Origin: Cupriavidus pauculus
GTDB taxonomy: Bacteria > Pseudomonadota > Gammaproteobacteria > Burkholderiales > Burkholderiaceae
NCBI RefSeq assembly: GCF_008693385.1
Contig: NZ_CP044067.1
Span: 2,957,501 to 3,021,500, forward strand
Direction of reading: 5' to 3'
Length of the DNA: 64,000 bases
How positions within the stretch are numbered: position 1 is the first letter of the stretch; the number at the start of each line of letters is the position of its first letter. Below the pieces are notes generated by a model that saw nothing but the letters and a program-made list of their open reading frames with translations, ran no database searches and was not told the origin of the DNA. This document shows positions 7,957 through 18,456 of the stretch, piece by piece. The translations under genes were made by a program, and so were the position numbers.

Positions 7957-10050
7957 TCAATGCTGTTGCGGATCCGTTTCGCGGCTCCATTCGGTGTTCG
8001 GGCGCAGCATTCGCCCGTTGCCAACGCGCCGAGTGTATCCCGCGCGATCGAAGAATTCCAGAATCTGGATCGCCCGTTTTCTGCCGAGTCCCACTGCATC
8101 GCGAAAATGCACGGCTTCGACGCGCGTATGCGTTTGCGCGAGCGATGCCAGTTGCGCGGCGAGCGTGTCGATGGTGGCATCGGCGTAGAACAGGTCGCGC
8201 ACGACCTGATGGATCGCGCCTTGCCGCGCGAGCTTGCGCAGCAGCGCGCGCACGGCGTCCTCGGGAGCGTTCAGCGCGGCGGCGTGATCGCGGACCCAGG
8301 GCGGATCGTTGCCGCCCGCCAGCACGCGCGGGAGGAGTTCGTCCGCGAGCGCGCGCTCGGCGTCGGTCATGGCGATCTCGTGCGTGGGCAGGCGCAGCCA
8401 GCCGCCATGACGGTCGAGCTCGCCGTCGGCGAGCAGGGCGTCGAGCAGCGCGGTCCAGAGCGCGTCGGGTACCGCGGCACCCGCGAAGGCGAGGCGCCGC
8501 AGGGAGCCGGCATTGAGCCCGGGCTCGTCGGGCAGGCGCGCGTGGAACGCGGTCAGCGTGTCGAGGATGCGTTGGCGTAACGCTTGCAGATACGGAGCGA
8601 GGATCAGGCAACGGTCTTCGCCCGCGGCGTGCCGGCTGCCGGCGTGGCTAGGCGCCGCATGGCCGTCGGGGCTTGCGCCGCGGCCTGTGCCGCCGAACGA
8701 TAGCGCGTCGGGTGGGACGTCCCATGCCTCGGGCGGCAGGCCCGTGAGCCGCACGAGGCGGCCATGGGCGATGCCGTGCGGGGCCTGCGCGAGCAGCGGC
8801 GCGAGGCCCGCGCCGTCGAGCATCGCGGCGATGGCCCGCAGCCAGTCGAGCCGCGCGGGAGTGCGGCGGTGGCGTTCCGGGGCGACGTTGTCGAGCACGG
8901 TGCCGCCGCCGATGGTTTGCGTGGCTTGCGCGTTGCGGAGGATCAGCCGGTCGCCGGCCTGCGCGCAGACGGGGCTGGTAAAGACCAATTGCGCCAGCGC
9001 CATGCCGCCGCGCTGCGCGCCATCGCCGTCCGAGCCGGCGGACGGCAAGCCGGCGGACGACGGGCCAGCGGGCAGCGCGCCGGTCGCGGCATCCATCCGG
9101 CCGGCAGTCAGTACCTCGCGGTCGAGCAGGACGACGTTCGCCGTACGGTGCGTCGCGCCAAGGTGCACATGCACGGGCGTCCAGTGACCGACACGAACAT
9201 CGATGCCGGGCGTCAACGCGAGCGACACATCGAGCCGCGTGACAGGCGAGGGCGGCAGCAGTGCCGGGTCCATGATCCAGTCGCCGCGCCGGATCGCATC
9301 CTTGTCGATGCCCGCCAGATTGAGCGCGCACCGCTGTCCCGCCACGCCGACCTCGGCCGCCCGCTGCTGCGCATGGATACTGCGAATGCGCACCGGCAGG
9401 CCAGCCGGTGCGAGCTGCATCGCATCGCCCACGCGCACATGTCCGTTGAACACGGTGCCCGTCACCACGGTGCCATGCCCGGCCAGCGTGAACACGCGAT
9501 CGACCGCCAGCCGGAACAGGCCCGCCTCCCGCCGCGCGGGCATCCGCATCGCGGCATCATGGAGATACGCGCGCAGGGCGAGCACGCCCGCATGACCGGC
9601 ATCGGTCCCGTCGAGCGGAAAACGCGGCGCATCGGCGTAAGGCGTATCGGCCAGCAACGCCGCCACGTCCGCCTCCACGGCGCCAAGCCGCGCCGCATCG
9701 ACGCGGTCCGCCTTGGTCAGCGCCACGGCCGCGCGCGGCACGCCAAGCCGCTGCACGATCGCGAGATGCTCGCGCGTCTGCGGCATGACGCCATCGTCGG
9801 CGGCGATCACGAGCAACGCCAGGTCGATCCCGCTCGCGCCGGCGGCCATCGTATGGATCAGCTTCTCGTGGCCCGGCACATCGATATAGCCCAGCACGTC
9901 GCCATTGGGCAGCGGCGTATAGGCATAGCCGAGCTCGATCGAAATGCCGCGCGCCTTCTCTTCCTTGAGGCGATCGGTGTCGACCCCGGTCAGCGTGCGG
10001 ACCAGCGTGGTCTTGCCATGGTCGATATGTCCGGCCGTGCCGACGATCAT
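7957..10050 (-). CDS. selB: Selenocysteine-specific elongation factor SelB
   Basis: This 697-residue GTPase delivers Sec-tRNA to UGA codons marked by a SECIS hairpin. The N-terminus is an EF-Tu-like G domain: P-loop GHIDHGKTT at residues 7-15, then the DVPGHE and TKAD motifs, followed by beta-barrel domains (for example [12 protein letters not shown]). The C-terminal 200 residues form the winged-helix repeats that bind SECIS RNA, including [21 protein letters not shown] near the end. The length is at the upper end of the usual range because of a low-complexity Gly/Ser/His-rich insert at about residues 450-470. The start is 12 bp after the selA stop, so the genes are co-transcribed. Confidence 0.97.
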   Translation of the reverse strand: MIVGTAGHIDHGKTTLVRTLTGVDTDRLKEEKARGISIELGYAYTPLPNGDVLGYIDVPGHEKLIHTMAAGASGIDLALLVIAADDGVMPQTREHLAIVQRLGVPRAAVALTKADRVDAARLGAVEADVAALLADTPYADAPRFPLDGTDAGHAGVLALRAYLHDAAMRMPARREAGLFRLAVDRVFTLAGHGTVVTGTVFNGHVRVGDAMQLAPAGLPVRIRSIHAQQRAAEVGVAGQRCALNLAGIDKDAIRRGDWIMDPALLPPSPVTRLDVSLALTPGIDVRVGHWTPVHVHLGATHRTANVVLLDREVLTAGRMDAATGALPAGPSSAGLPSAGSDGDGAQRGGMALAQLVFTSPVCAQAGDRLILRNAQATQTIGGGTVLDNVAPERHRRTPARLDWLRAIAAMLDGAGLAPLLAQAPHGIAHGRLVRLTGLPPEAWDVPPDALSFGGTGRGASPDGHAAPSHAGSRHAAGEDRCLILAPYLQALRQRILDTLTAFHARLPDEPGLNAGSLRRLAFAGAAVPDALWTALLDALLADGELDRHGGWLRLPTHEIAMTDAERALADELLPRVLAGGNDPPWVRDHAAALNAPEDAVRALLRKLARQGAIHQVVRDLFYADATIDTLAAQLASLAQTHTRVEAVHFRDAVGLGRKRAIQILEFFDRAGYTRRVGNGRMLRPNTEWSRETDPQQH

Positions 10051-10062
10051 GAGCGCGGTGCT

Positions 10063-11535
10063 TCAGCCAGTAAGCCCAAGCTGGGACCATTGCGCGACGA
10101 ATTCCGCTTCGTCGGCTTCCTCGAGGCACCGCAGGTCGAGCCAGAGCGCCTGCTCGCCCACGCGGCCGATCACGGGGCGCGGCAATCCGCGCAGCGCCGC
10201 TTCCAGCCGCTGCAACTGACGCCCGGTCCCACGTTTCGCGCCGCCCGCATTCCCCGCCACGGGCGCGATGACGAGCCCATGGCTCGGCAACTGGCCCCCG
10301 GGCAGCGCACCGCTGCCGATCTGGCTGACCGTGGGCACGGCATCGACACGCCAGGCCTCGCCGAGCGCGGCCTGCAGCGGCGGCAGCAGGCGTTCGGCCA
10401 TTGCCGCCATCGACGCGGCGGGTCGCGTGAGCAGCCGCAACGTCGGCAGCGTCTGCGCCAGCGTGTCAGGGTCGCGATAGAGCCGCAGCACCGGTTCCAG
10501 TGCGGCGAGCGTGATCTTGCCCACGCGCAGCGCGCGCTTGAGCGGGTTCTTCTTGATCCTGGCGATCAGGTCCTTGCGCCCGACGATCAGTCCGGCCTGC
10601 GGACCGCCCAGCAGCTTGTCGCCGCTGAACGTCACGAGGTCCGCGCCGGCCGCGATGGTCTCGCGCACCGTCGTCTCGCGCGGCAGTCCCCAGCGCGTGA
10701 GGTCGCACAGCGTGCCGCTGCCGAGATCGACCACCACGGGCACCCCATGCGGCTTCGCGATACCGGCCACCTCGGCCACCTCCACGCTGCGCGTGAAGCC
10801 CGTAATCTCGTAGTTGCTGCAATGCACCTTCATCAGCATCGCGGTGCGCGCGCCGACGGCGTTCGCGTAGTCGTGCGGATGCGTGCGATTGGTCGTGCCG
10901 ATCTCCACGAGTTTGGCGCCGGCACGCTGCATGACGTCCGGAATGCGAAAGGCCCCGCCGATCTCGACGAGCTCCCCGCGCGATACCACCACCTCGCGCC
11001 GCTGCGCGAGCGTGTTGAGCACCAGCAGCACCGCGGCGGCATTGTTGTTGACGACGGTCGCAGCCTCCGCGCCCGTCAGTTCGCACAGCAGATCGTCGAT
11101 GAGGTCGTCGCGATCGCCACGGCCGCCGTCGTCGAGGTCGAATTCGAGGTTGGCCGCGCTCGTCATCGCGCGCACGACCGCCTGCACCGCGGCATCGGGC
11201 AGCAGCGCACGGCCGAGGTTGGTATGCAGCACGGTGCCGGTCAGGTTGAATACCGCGCGCAGCCGTGGCGCGCTGTCGCGGGCCAGCGCCTCGGCCAGCG
11301 CATCGTGCAGCGCGGCATCGTCCAGCGCCTGCCGCGTCAGACGGCCCGCCACGGCCTCCGCGCGCAGGCCATCGAGCAGCCGGCGCAGCGCGGCCGTGGC
11401 CGGTGCGCGGCCATGGCGCGCGATCAGGGGTTGCAGGAAGGGCTGGTTCAGCAGGCGATCGACCGAGGGGATGTCGGCGGGACGGGCAGCGGTCGAGACG
11501 CTATCGTTCATCGGCGCCGTCCGCGTACTCGTCAT
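10063..11535 (-). CDS. selA: L-seryl-tRNA(Sec) selenium transferase
   Basis: About 490 residues. This pyridoxal-phosphate enzyme converts Ser-tRNA(Sec) to Sec-tRNA(Sec) using selenophosphate. The family signature is clear: [15 protein letters not shown], then [16 protein letters not shown], the block [18 protein letters not shown], and [12 protein letters not shown] with the PLP-binding lysine. Three in-frame ATGs are possible at 11538, 11535 and 11511. I chose 11535 because GAGGA lies 5 bases before it; all three overlap the end of fdhE. It lies between fdhE and selB in one transcription direction, so formate dehydrogenase and the Sec machinery are expressed together. Confidence 0.96.
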   Translation of the reverse strand: MTSTRTAPMNDSVSTAARPADIPSVDRLLNQPFLQPLIARHGRAPATAALRRLLDGLRAEAVAGRLTRQALDDAALHDALAEALARDSAPRLRAVFNLTGTVLHTNLGRALLPDAAVQAVVRAMTSAANLEFDLDDGGRGDRDDLIDDLLCELTGAEAATVVNNNAAAVLLVLNTLAQRREVVVSRGELVEIGGAFRIPDVMQRAGAKLVEIGTTNRTHPHDYANAVGARTAMLMKVHCSNYEITGFTRSVEVAEVAGIAKPHGVPVVVDLGSGTLCDLTRWGLPRETTVRETIAAGADLVTFSGDKLLGGPQAGLIVGRKDLIARIKKNPLKRALRVGKITLAALEPVLRLYRDPDTLAQTLPTLRLLTRPAASMAAMAERLLPPLQAALGEAWRVDAVPTVSQIGSGALPGGQLPSHGLVIAPVAGNAGGAKRGTGRQLQRLEAALRGLPRPVIGRVGEQALWLDLRCLEEADEAEFVAQWSQLGLTG

Positions 11536-12463
11536 CATCGTCCTCGCCGAGCCACAGCAGCGGATTGCCGCTCGCGCGTCCGTAGCCGGCCTCCGCCATC
11601 ATGACGTCGAGCGCGAGGGAAGCGAGGTCGTCGGCCAGCGGCTCGACGGTCGCGTCCTTCTCCATATAGACGATCTTGCGGTAGTGATGGCACTGATCGC
11701 AGGTCTCTGCCTTGAGCGCTTCGAAACGCTCTTCGACGACGTGATAGCTGATGCCTTCCGTCGATTCGCAATGCGTGCACTTGACGCGCACCATATGCCA
11801 TTCCGTCGCGCAGAGCCCGCATTGCAGATAACGCAGGCCCTGATAGCGGCCGCCGATGCGCACGACACTCGCCACCGGCAGCGACCCGCAGCAGGGGCAC
11901 ACCGTGGCGACGTCGAGCGTCGGCACCTGCGATTCGCGCAACTGCGATGCCAGCACCGTGCGGTGCAGCTGCAGCGCGGCCATGATGAATGGCGCGCTCA
12001 TGCCATCGACGGGCAGGTCCCGCATGCCGAGAATGGCCTGCGCCTGTTCGTCGAGCGTTTCCGGCGTCAGCGCCTGCAATGCGGCGAGCGCGTCCGGGGG
12101 CAGGGTGCCGCCCGCGATCAGTTCCGCGACAAGGCGGTTGGCCACGGGCTGCCAGCCCTCGAGCGCGTCTTCGTCCATGGCCGCGAACAACGGCATGCCA
12201 TGCGATTGCGCGCGATCGATCGCGGCGTCGGAAGGCGGCGGCAAGGTCAGCGTGCCGGCGATCGCGTGCTGCGCCTCGGCAACGCCGGCCATCAGCGCGA
12301 GATACGGCCCAAAGGCCTGGCCGAGCGGATTGTCGGCCGACAGCTTGCGCAGGCGCTGCGCGCGGTGGGCAAACACCTCGGTCCGCTCGGGCAGCCGCAG
12401 GCGGGCGATCGAGACATGATCGGTAGACTCGATTTCCTGCGGTTGTAAGATGCGTTGCACCAT
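11501..12463 (-). CDS. fdhE: Formate dehydrogenase accessory protein FdhE
   Basis: A 320-residue cytoplasmic accessory protein needed for maturation of membrane-bound formate dehydrogenases. The C-terminal half has four CxxC pairs, CPCC, CGLC, CTHC and CDQC, which form the rubredoxin-like iron sites typical of FdhE. The ATG at 12463 follows AGGAC with 6-base spacing. The gene begins 34 bp after fdoI and overlaps the start of selA, which fits a single fdo-fdhE-sel transcript. The extreme C-terminus is very acidic (DDDDEY), a peculiarity of this copy. Confidence 0.95.
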   Translation of the reverse strand: MVQRILQPQEIESTDHVSIARLRLPERTEVFAHRAQRLRKLSADNPLGQAFGPYLALMAGVAEAQHAIAGTLTLPPPSDAAIDRAQSHGMPLFAAMDEDALEGWQPVANRLVAELIAGGTLPPDALAALQALTPETLDEQAQAILGMRDLPVDGMSAPFIMAALQLHRTVLASQLRESQVPTLDVATVCPCCGSLPVASVVRIGGRYQGLRYLQCGLCATEWHMVRVKCTHCESTEGISYHVVEERFEALKAETCDQCHHYRKIVYMEKDATVEPLADDLASLALDVMMAEAGYGRASGNPLLWLGEDDDDEYADGADER

Positions 12464-12497
12464 CGATTGTCCTGAATGACCAGCTTGCGACGCGTCT

Positions 12498-13148
12498 CTA
12501 CGACTTGTCGCTCGGCCGGAAGGTCTCGCGGAACCAGGCACGGTGATGTTTCCACGCCCAGCCCGGCGTCACGGTCCCGCGCGTCATGGCCTGCACCGAA
12601 CCCTTGACCCATACGGCCGCATAGATGTGCACAATGATGCCGCAAATCAGGCCCCACGCGCAAACGGCGTGGACCACGGCCGCGAGCCGGATGGCCCCGA
12701 TCGGGAAGTACATCGCGAAGTACGCGCGCCAGATCACGATGCCGCTCAGCAGCAGGAACAGCAGGCAACCCACCATCATGAAGAACAGCAGCTTCTGTCC
12801 GGCGTTGTAGCGCCCGACTTCCGGCAGGTTCTCTTCCCGGTTGTTGACCACGTCGTCCACTTGCCGCAGCCATTCGGCATCGCTGCGCGTCAGCAGGTTG
12901 TGATGCCAGAACCGCAGCGCCAGCACCACGAAGCAGACGAACATCAGCACGCCGAGGAACGGATGCAGGATCCGCGTCCAGGTGCCGCCGCCGAACAGCG
13001 CGCTGAGCCAGAACATCGACGGATGGAACAGCGCAAGCCCCGATAGCGCCAGCAGCACGAACGTGAACGCGACGATCCAGTGGTTCGTGCGCTCGCCGGC
13101 CGTATAGCGGTGGATCACCGCGGGGCGGTGTTTATCGACGTTCCTCAT
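12498..13148 (-). CDS. fdoI: Formate dehydrogenase cytochrome b556 (gamma) subunit
   Basis: The 216-residue membrane subunit passes electrons from formate oxidation to quinone. It has four hydrophobic segments with heme-ligand histidines in the usual helices (for example NHWIVAFTF near residue 25, [10 protein letters not shown] and [10 protein letters not shown]). The signature [20 protein letters not shown] lies before the last helices. Its ATG at 13148 overlaps the last 17 bases of fdoH. The length and layout match the FdnI/FdoI family. Confidence 0.95.
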   Translation of the reverse strand: MRNVDKHRPAVIHRYTAGERTNHWIVAFTFVLLALSGLALFHPSMFWLSALFGGGTWTRILHPFLGVLMFVCFVVLALRFWHHNLLTRSDAEWLRQVDDVVNNREENLPEVGRYNAGQKLLFFMMVGCLLFLLLSGIVIWRAYFAMYFPIGAIRLAAVVHAVCAWGLICGIIVHIYAAVWVKGSVQAMTRGTVTPGWAWKHHRAWFRETFRPSDKS

Positions 13149-14112
13149 CGCGGACCTCCTCCTCGGGTGGCGTGGCGCCGGCAGGCATGCCCTGCGGCTT
13201 CGGATTGTCGCGGCCCCACCGCACGATCTCGTCCTCGGCCGCCGCTTCGTCCTCGGGGCCGGTCTCGTTCGGACCCACGCGGATGTAGTGGAAGAATCCG
13301 GCCAGCGCCGCGAAGGCCATGCCCGCGACTGCGAGCGGCTTGGCAATGCCTTTCCACAGGCTTACGAGCGGGCTGATATGCGGATCTTCGGCGAGGTTGT
13401 GATAGATCTGCGGCTTGTCGGCGTGATGCAGCACGTACATCACGTGCGTGCCGCCGACGCCGGCCGGATCGTACAGACCCGCCTGGTCGAACCCGCGCGA
13501 CTTGAGGTCGACGATGCGTTCCTCGGCGTGCTGGATCATGTCCGTCTTGGTACCGAACACGATCGCGCCCGTCGGGCAGGTCTTGACGCAAGCGGGCTCC
13601 TGCCCCACGGCCACGCGGTCCGAGCACAACGTGCACTTGTAGGCCTTGTGGTCGGTCTTGGAGATACGCGGAATGTTGAATGGGCAGCCGGCCACGCAGT
13701 AGCCGCAGCCGATGCACGCTTCCTCGTGGAAGTCGACGATGCCGTTCGCGTACTGCACGATCGCGCCCGGCGAGGGGCAGGCCTTGAGGCAGCCCGGATC
13801 CTCGCAGTGCATGCAGCCGTCCTTGCGGATCAGCCATTCGAAGTTGCCGTTGGGGTTCTCGTATTCGGAGAACCGCATCAGCGTCCACGTATGTTCGTCG
13901 AGGTCCGCCGGATTGTCGTACACGCCGACGTTCGTGCCCACATCGCCACGCAGGTCGTTCCATTCCATGCACGCGGCCTGGCAAGCCTTGCAGCCGATGC
14001 ATTTGGTGGTGTCGATCAGCTTGGCGACGCTGCCGGTGATCGGCTGCCTCACGCTCGGCATGGGCGTGGTGGTTGCCGACAGCCGCAGGATATCGAGAGA
14101 CTGTAGTGCCAT
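13132..14112 (-). CDS. fdoH: Formate dehydrogenase iron-sulfur (beta) subunit
   Basis: This 326-residue subunit relays electrons from the catalytic alpha subunit to cytochrome b. Four ferredoxin-type cysteine clusters are visible: [35 protein letters not shown] and CTLC...CVKTC, giving four [4Fe-4S] sites. A single membrane anchor lies near residues 255-275. The C-terminal tail beyond the anchor is long and acidic. It begins 8 bp after the fdoG stop and overlaps fdoI. The complex is expected to face the periplasm because fdoG has a Tat signal. Confidence 0.96.
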   Translation of the reverse strand: MALQSLDILRLSATTTPMPSVRQPITGSVAKLIDTTKCIGCKACQAACMEWNDLRGDVGTNVGVYDNPADLDEHTWTLMRFSEYENPNGNFEWLIRKDGCMHCEDPGCLKACPSPGAIVQYANGIVDFHEEACIGCGYCVAGCPFNIPRISKTDHKAYKCTLCSDRVAVGQEPACVKTCPTGAIVFGTKTDMIQHAEERIVDLKSRGFDQAGLYDPAGVGGTHVMYVLHHADKPQIYHNLAEDPHISPLVSLWKGIAKPLAVAGMAFAALAGFFHYIRVGPNETGPEDEAAAEDEIVRWGRDNPKPQGMPAGATPPEEEVRDEERR

Positions 14113-14120
14113 CGCGCCCC

Positions 14121-17100
14121 CTATGCCCTTTCAACCTTGACCATGAACGATTTGAACTCCGGCGTCTGGGTATTGCCGTCGCCCACGTATGGCGTCAGTG
14201 TGTTGGTGATGAAGCCGGGCTTGGTCAGTCCCGTGAACCCCCAGTGCAGCGGCACGCCGACCGTATGCACGGTCTTGCCGTCGATCGCCATCGGCTTGAT
14301 CCGCTTGGTCACCAGCGCCACGGCCTTGATGTAGCCACGTGCCGACGACACCTTGACCCGGTCGCCTGCCTTCACGCCGACCTGCTTCGCGAGGTCCTCG
14401 CCGATCTCCACGAACTGTTCCGGCTGCAATATCGCGTTGATTCGCGCGTGCTTGGTCCAGAAGTGGAAATGCTCGGTAAGCCGGTACGTCGTGGCCACAT
14501 GCGGGAACGCATCGGGCTTGCCGAAGTGCTGCCAGTCGTCCTTGAACACGCGCGCGGCCGGGTTGCTGATGGCCTGCTTGTTCTTGTGCAGCACGTTGTA
14601 GCCGAGCGGATTCTCGAACGGCTCGTAGTGCTCGGGGAAGGGCCCCTCGACCATATTGCCGCGCGCGAAGAACCGCGCCACGCCTTCCGGCTGCATGATG
14701 AACGGACCCATGCCATTGGCGGGATCCTCGTCCAGCTTGTAGTCGGGCGTGTCGAAGCCGGTCCAGCTCTTGCCGTTCCACGCGATGAGCTTGCGGTTCG
14801 GGTTGAACGGCTTGCCGCTGACATCGCACGACGCGCGGTTGTAGAGCACGCGCCGGTTGGCCGGCCATGCCCACGCCCAGTTCAGCGTCTGGCCGATACC
14901 GGTCGGGTCCGCGTTGTCGCGCTTGGCCATCTGGTTGCCGTTCTGCGTCCACGACCCGCAGAAGATCCAGCAGCCGCTGGCCGTGCTGCCGTCCGCCTGC
15001 AACTGCCCAAAGCTGTCCAGCTGCTCGCCGGCCTTGCGGATGACCTTGGTCGAGTCCTTCGGGTCCACGAGGTCCGTGATCGCGCGGCCCGAATACTCCT
15101 TCGCCAGTTCCTCGGGCGTCGGCGAATGGGGCACCGCGTACGGCCAGTACAGGTTGACGATCGGATCGGGGTACTTGCCGCCCTCGGTCTGGTACATCTT
15201 GCGGATGCGCAGGAACAGGTCGGACATGATCTCGATGTCGCTGCGCGCCTCGCCGGGAGGATCCGCGCCCTGCCAGTGCCACTGGAGCCAGCGCGCCGAG
15301 TTCACGAGCGCGCCGTTTTCCTCGGCGAAGCAGGTGGTGGGCAGGCGGAACACCTCGGTCTGGATCTTGGACGGATCGACGTCGTTGCTCTCGCCGGCGT
15401 TGCGCCAGAACTCCGACGTCTCGGTCGCAAGCGGGTCCATGACGATCAGGAACTTGAGCTTCGAGAACGCCTGCGACACCTTGTTCTTGTTCGGTGCCGC
15501 GGCCAGCGGGTTGAAGCCCTGCGCGATATAGCCGTTGACCTTGCCCTGCAGCATCAGCTCGTACATCTGCAGGATGTCGTAGGGCTTGTCGAGCTTGGGC
15601 AGGTAGTCGTACGCCCAGTTGTTCTCCGCCGTGGCGGCCGGGCCCCACCATGCCTTCATCAGGCTCACGTGGAACTTCGGGTAGTTCTGCCAGTAGCTGA
15701 GCTGGTTCGCGCGCAGCGGCTTCGGCGAGCGGGCCTCGATGTACTTCTGGTAGTCCTGCTCGGCCTCGCCGGGCAGCGTCAGGTAGCCCGGGAGCGAGTT
15801 GGACAGCAGCCCGAGGTCGGTCAGACCCTGGATGTTCGAGTGGCCGCGCAGCGCGTTCATGCCGCCGCCCGCCGCGCCGATATTGCCAAGCAGCAGCTGC
15901 ACCATGGCACCGGAGCGTACGTTCTGCGAGCCGATGGAGTGCTGCGTCCAGCCGAGCGCGTACATGATGGTCATGTTGCGGTCCGGCGTGGACGTGGACG
16001 CCAGCATCTCGCACACCTTGAGGAACTTGTCCTTCGGCGTGCCGCAGATGCGCTCGACGATCTCGGGCGTATAGCGCGCGTAGTGCGCCTTCATCAGGTT
16101 GTAGACGCACCGCGGGTGCGAGAGCGTCGGATCGGTCTTCACATATCCGTCGGCGCCGCGCTCGTAGTCCCAGGTGGACTTGTCATAGAACCGCTTCTCC
16201 GCGTCGTAGCCGGAGAAGATGCCGTCCTCGAACTGGAAGTCCTCGCGCACGATGAAGGTGAAGTCCGTGTACGACTTCACGTATTCGTGCTGGATCTTGT
16301 CGTTCGTCAGCAGGTAGTTGATCACCCCGCCCAGGAAGGCGATATCCGTGCCGGTGCGAATCGGCGCGTAATAGTCGGCAATCGAGGCCGAGCGCGTGAA
16401 GCGCGGATCGACGACGATCAGCCGCGCCTTGTTGTGCGCCTTGGCTTCGGTGACCCATTTGAAGCCGCACGGGTGTGCCTCGGCGGCATTGCCGCCCATG
16501 ATCAGGATAACGTCCGCGTTCTTGATGTCGACCCAATGGTTCGTCATCGCTCCACGGCCAAACGTCGGGGCAAGACCTGCCACCGTCGGGCCATGTCAGA
16601 CACGTGCCTGATTGTCGAATCCCAGCATGCCAAGACTGCGGACAGTCTTGTGCGTGATATAGCCAACCTCGTTGCTCGCGGCGGACGCGGCGAGCATGCC
16701 CGTGGTCAGCCAGCGATTGACGGTCTGTCCCTTCTCGTTCTTCTCGACGAAGTTCGCGTCGCGGTCCTGCTTCAGCAGCTTGGAGATGCGGTCCAGCGCG
16801 TCTTCCCAGCTGATGCGCTGCCATTTGTCCGAGCCCGCCGCGCGGTACTCGGGATACTTCAGGCGGCTGGGGCTGTGGATGAAGTCGATCAGGCCGGCGC
16901 CTTTCGGGCACAGGGTGCCGCGATTGACCGGGTGATCGGGATCGCCCTCGATATGGATGACGGACTTGGTCGCGTTTTTCGCGCCGTCGCCGAGGCTATA
17001 CATCAGAACCCCACAAGCGACCGAACAATAGGGGCAGGTATTGCGGGTCTCTGTGGTGCGCGCGAGCTTGTATGTGCGCACCTCCGCCAGCGCGGTCTCG

Positions 17101-17186
17101 GGGGCGACCCCCAGTAACGCGAGGCTGGAACCCGCCAGCGAAGCTCCTGTGATCTTCAGGAACTGTCGGCGGTTCATCTTAACCAT
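14121..17186 (-). CDS. fdoG: Selenocysteine-containing formate dehydrogenase, catalytic (alpha) subunit
   Basis: One continuous gene of 1021 residues, read through an in-frame TGA. The ATG at 17186 follows AAGGAG by 7 bases. A Tat signal ([10 protein letters not shown]) begins the protein. [4Fe-4S] ligands are Cys51, Cys54, Cys58 and Cys93. The TGA at 16596-16598 is codon 197, in the context DNQARV-U-HGPTVA, matching Sec196 of E. coli FdnG, where Sec binds molybdenum in the bis-MGD cofactor. The frame resumes at once with [20 protein letters not shown] and continues to a TAG at 14121. The length agrees with FdnG/FdoG (about 1015). A SECIS hairpin follows the UGA. Calling this a pseudogene or two genes would be wrong. 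Confidence 0.97.
16560..16598 (-). promoter_or_regulatory. SECIS element and Sec UGA codon in fdoG
   Basis: Starting at the UGA (plus 16596-16598), the message forms a hairpin with stem GGCA/UGCC (plus 16578-16581 with 16569-16572), loop GGUCU, a bulged U and a lower GG/CC stem. The GGUCU loop and bulged U are the features bound by SelB in E. coli fdnG and fdhF. The apical loop lies about 20 nt 3' of the UGA, within the usual range. Confidence 0.88.
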
Positions 17187-17310
17187 GAGGACACTCCTTG
17201 CCGGGTCGTCCCGGACTCGTGGGCTGTAACGAGGGCAAACCTGGATACAGACATAAGTATAGGCAAAGCCCTACTGCTACGTCCGTGAAATGTGCAGCCT
17301 GAAACATAGC

Positions 17311-17326
17311 GTCCAGTGTGCTGGAC
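17311..17326. promoter_or_regulatory. Palindrome in the fdoG/nsrR divergent region
   Basis: GTCCAG-TGTG-CTGGAC is a perfect inverted repeat with 6-bp arms, placed in the 216-bp gap between divergent fdoG and nsrR. On the fdo side a TATACT box (plus 17256-17261) is a possible -10, with only a weak -35. I found no clear FNR site. The binding protein is unknown. Confidence 0.4.
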
Positions 17327-17402
17327 AATGCACCTGAATGGCGCACAAAAGATGTATCCTTCGGTCAAGTTAACGATTTCCCGGCTCCCGGCCGGAGCGC
17401 CG

Positions 17403-17867
17403 ATGAAACTCACCGATTACACCGACTACGCGCTACGCACGCTGATCCACATCGCGGTACACCCGGACAGGCTCGTGACGATCCAGCAGATTGCCGACAG
17501 CTTCGGCATTCCCAAGAACCACCTGATCAAGATCGTCCACCGGCTGGGGCAGGAAGGATTCCTGCACACGTTGCGCGGCCGCTCCGGCGGCATCCAGCTG
17601 GCCCGGCCCGCCGCGAAGATCGGGGTAGGGGCCGTCATCCGGACCATGGAGCAGGACTTCGGCATGGTCGAATGCTTCCGGACCGGCAACGAATGCCTGA
17701 TCACGCCCGTCTGCGGCCTGCGCGGCGTGCTGCGCGACGCGCTGCAGGCGTACTTCGACGTGCTGGACCGGTACACGCTCGAAGATCTCGTTCGCAAGCC
17801 CCATGCGCTGCAGCGCGTGCTGGACGACCATGCGGCGCTCGCGCGGATTCCGGTGAAGGCGGGCTAG
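17403..17867 (+). CDS. nsrR: NsrR, Rrf2-family nitric-oxide-sensing repressor
   Basis: This 154-residue Rrf2-family regulator begins MKLTDYTDYALR. An N-terminal winged helix with IADSFGIPKNHLIKIVHRL is followed by three cysteines, Cys91, Cys98 and Cys104 (CFRTGNECLITPVC), which ligate the NO-sensitive [2Fe-2S] or [4Fe-4S] cluster in NsrR. Nitric oxide destroys the cluster and releases target genes. The ATG at 17403 matches the family start; an upstream extension in the same frame has no family likeness. It is divergent from the formate dehydrogenase operon, and an NsrR-like operator lies just downstream, before the globin gene. Confidence 0.92.
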   Translation: MKLTDYTDYALRTLIHIAVHPDRLVTIQQIADSFGIPKNHLIKIVHRLGQEGFLHTLRGRSGGIQLARPAAKIGVGAVIRTMEQDFGMVECFRTGNECLITPVCGLRGVLRDALQAYFDVLDRYTLEDLVRKPHALQRVLDDHAALARIPVKAG

Positions 17868-17896
17868 CACCGGATTCCGGTGCGACAAGCGTCTGT

Positions 17897-17919
17897 AAGG
17901 TGTATAGTGAATGCATCTT
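17897..17919 (+). promoter_or_regulatory. NsrR-like operator upstream of the globin gene
   Basis: The two halves AAGGTGTATAG and GAATGCATCTT, separated by one base, form an 11-1-11 inverted repeat in which most arm positions are complementary. It closely resembles the known NsrR consensus AAGATGCATTT-N-AAATGCATCTT. A TATAGT box at 17903-17908 lies inside it, so bound NsrR would block RNA polymerase. It sits 20 bp before the globin ATG. A single half site, AAGATGTAT, also occurs at about 17348 upstream of nsrR itself. Confidence 0.78.
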
Positions 17920-17938
17920 TAAAATACCGAGCCGTGCC

Positions 17939-18436
17939 ATGAATGACGTGTCCGCGTTCCCACCCGCGTCTTACCGTCCCGCCTTGCCGGACGAGGAGGC
18001 GGTCGCCGCGTTCGTGCGGCGGTTCTATGGCCGCGTTCGCGCGGACGCGCTGATCGGTCCCCTGTTCGAGCGCGTGCTCGCGGACGGCTGGGACGCTCAC
18101 CTCGGCAAGATGGACGACTTCTGGTCGAGCATCGTGCTCGGGACCCGGCGTTATCGCGGCCACGTGCTCGCGAAGCATCTGACGCTGGCCGGCGTCGAGG
18201 GCCGGCATTTCGACCGCTGGATCGCGCTGTTCGTGGCCACGGCCCACGAGACGTTCGACGACGTGGTGGCGGCCGAATTCGTGCGGCCCGCGTTGCGCAT
18301 CGCCAGCAGCCTGCAGCTCGGCATGTTCGGCTGGGACTACGAGATTCCGGCGAACCAGCACGCGCTCCTGAAGACCTATGTCAAGGCGCGGCCCGTGCTG
18401 CGCGCGGAAGCGTCGTGGGAGACGGACCGGCCGTAA
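17939..18436 (+). CDS. Group III truncated hemoglobin
   Basis: A 165-residue globin-fold protein. The order FVRRFYGRVRAD, IGPLFERVLADGWDAHLGKMDDFW and YRGHVLAKHLTL with the proximal-histidine region (HFDRWIALFVATAHETF) fits group III (P/trHbP) truncated hemoglobins, which bind O2 or NO and are linked to microaerobic growth or NO defence. The ATG at 17939 comes right after the NsrR-like operator, which strongly suggests de-repression by nitric oxide. It directly follows nsrR on the same strand but has its own promoter. Confidence 0.87.
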   Translation: MNDVSAFPPASYRPALPDEEAVAAFVRRFYGRVRADALIGPLFERVLADGWDAHLGKMDDFWSSIVLGTRRYRGHVLAKHLTLAGVEGRHFDRWIALFVATAHETFDDVVAAEFVRPALRIASSLQLGMFGWDYEIPANQHALLKTYVKARPVLRAEASWETDRP

Positions 18437-18456
18437 GGATGGCGGGTCCGGCCTGA

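Noticed and set aside
8764..11604. 946-codon plus-strand frame opposite selB and selA
   Set aside because: Shadow frame caused by GC-rich third positions; selA and selB on the minus strand are unambiguous.
16596..16598. In-frame stop in the formate dehydrogenase alpha gene, apparently splitting it into a 196-residue and an 820-residue piece
   Set aside because: The UGA is at the conserved selenocysteine position, is followed by a SECIS hairpin, and all sel genes are next to it, so it is a Sec codon and not a nonsense mutation.
14073..17117. Long plus-strand frame opposite fdoG
   Set aside because: Antisense shadow of a highly conserved gene in GC-rich DNA; Arg/His/Val-rich translation without motifs.
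17187..17402. FNR or NarL control site for the fdo operon
   Set aside because: I searched by eye for TTGAT-N4-ATCAA and for paired heptamers and found no convincing match.
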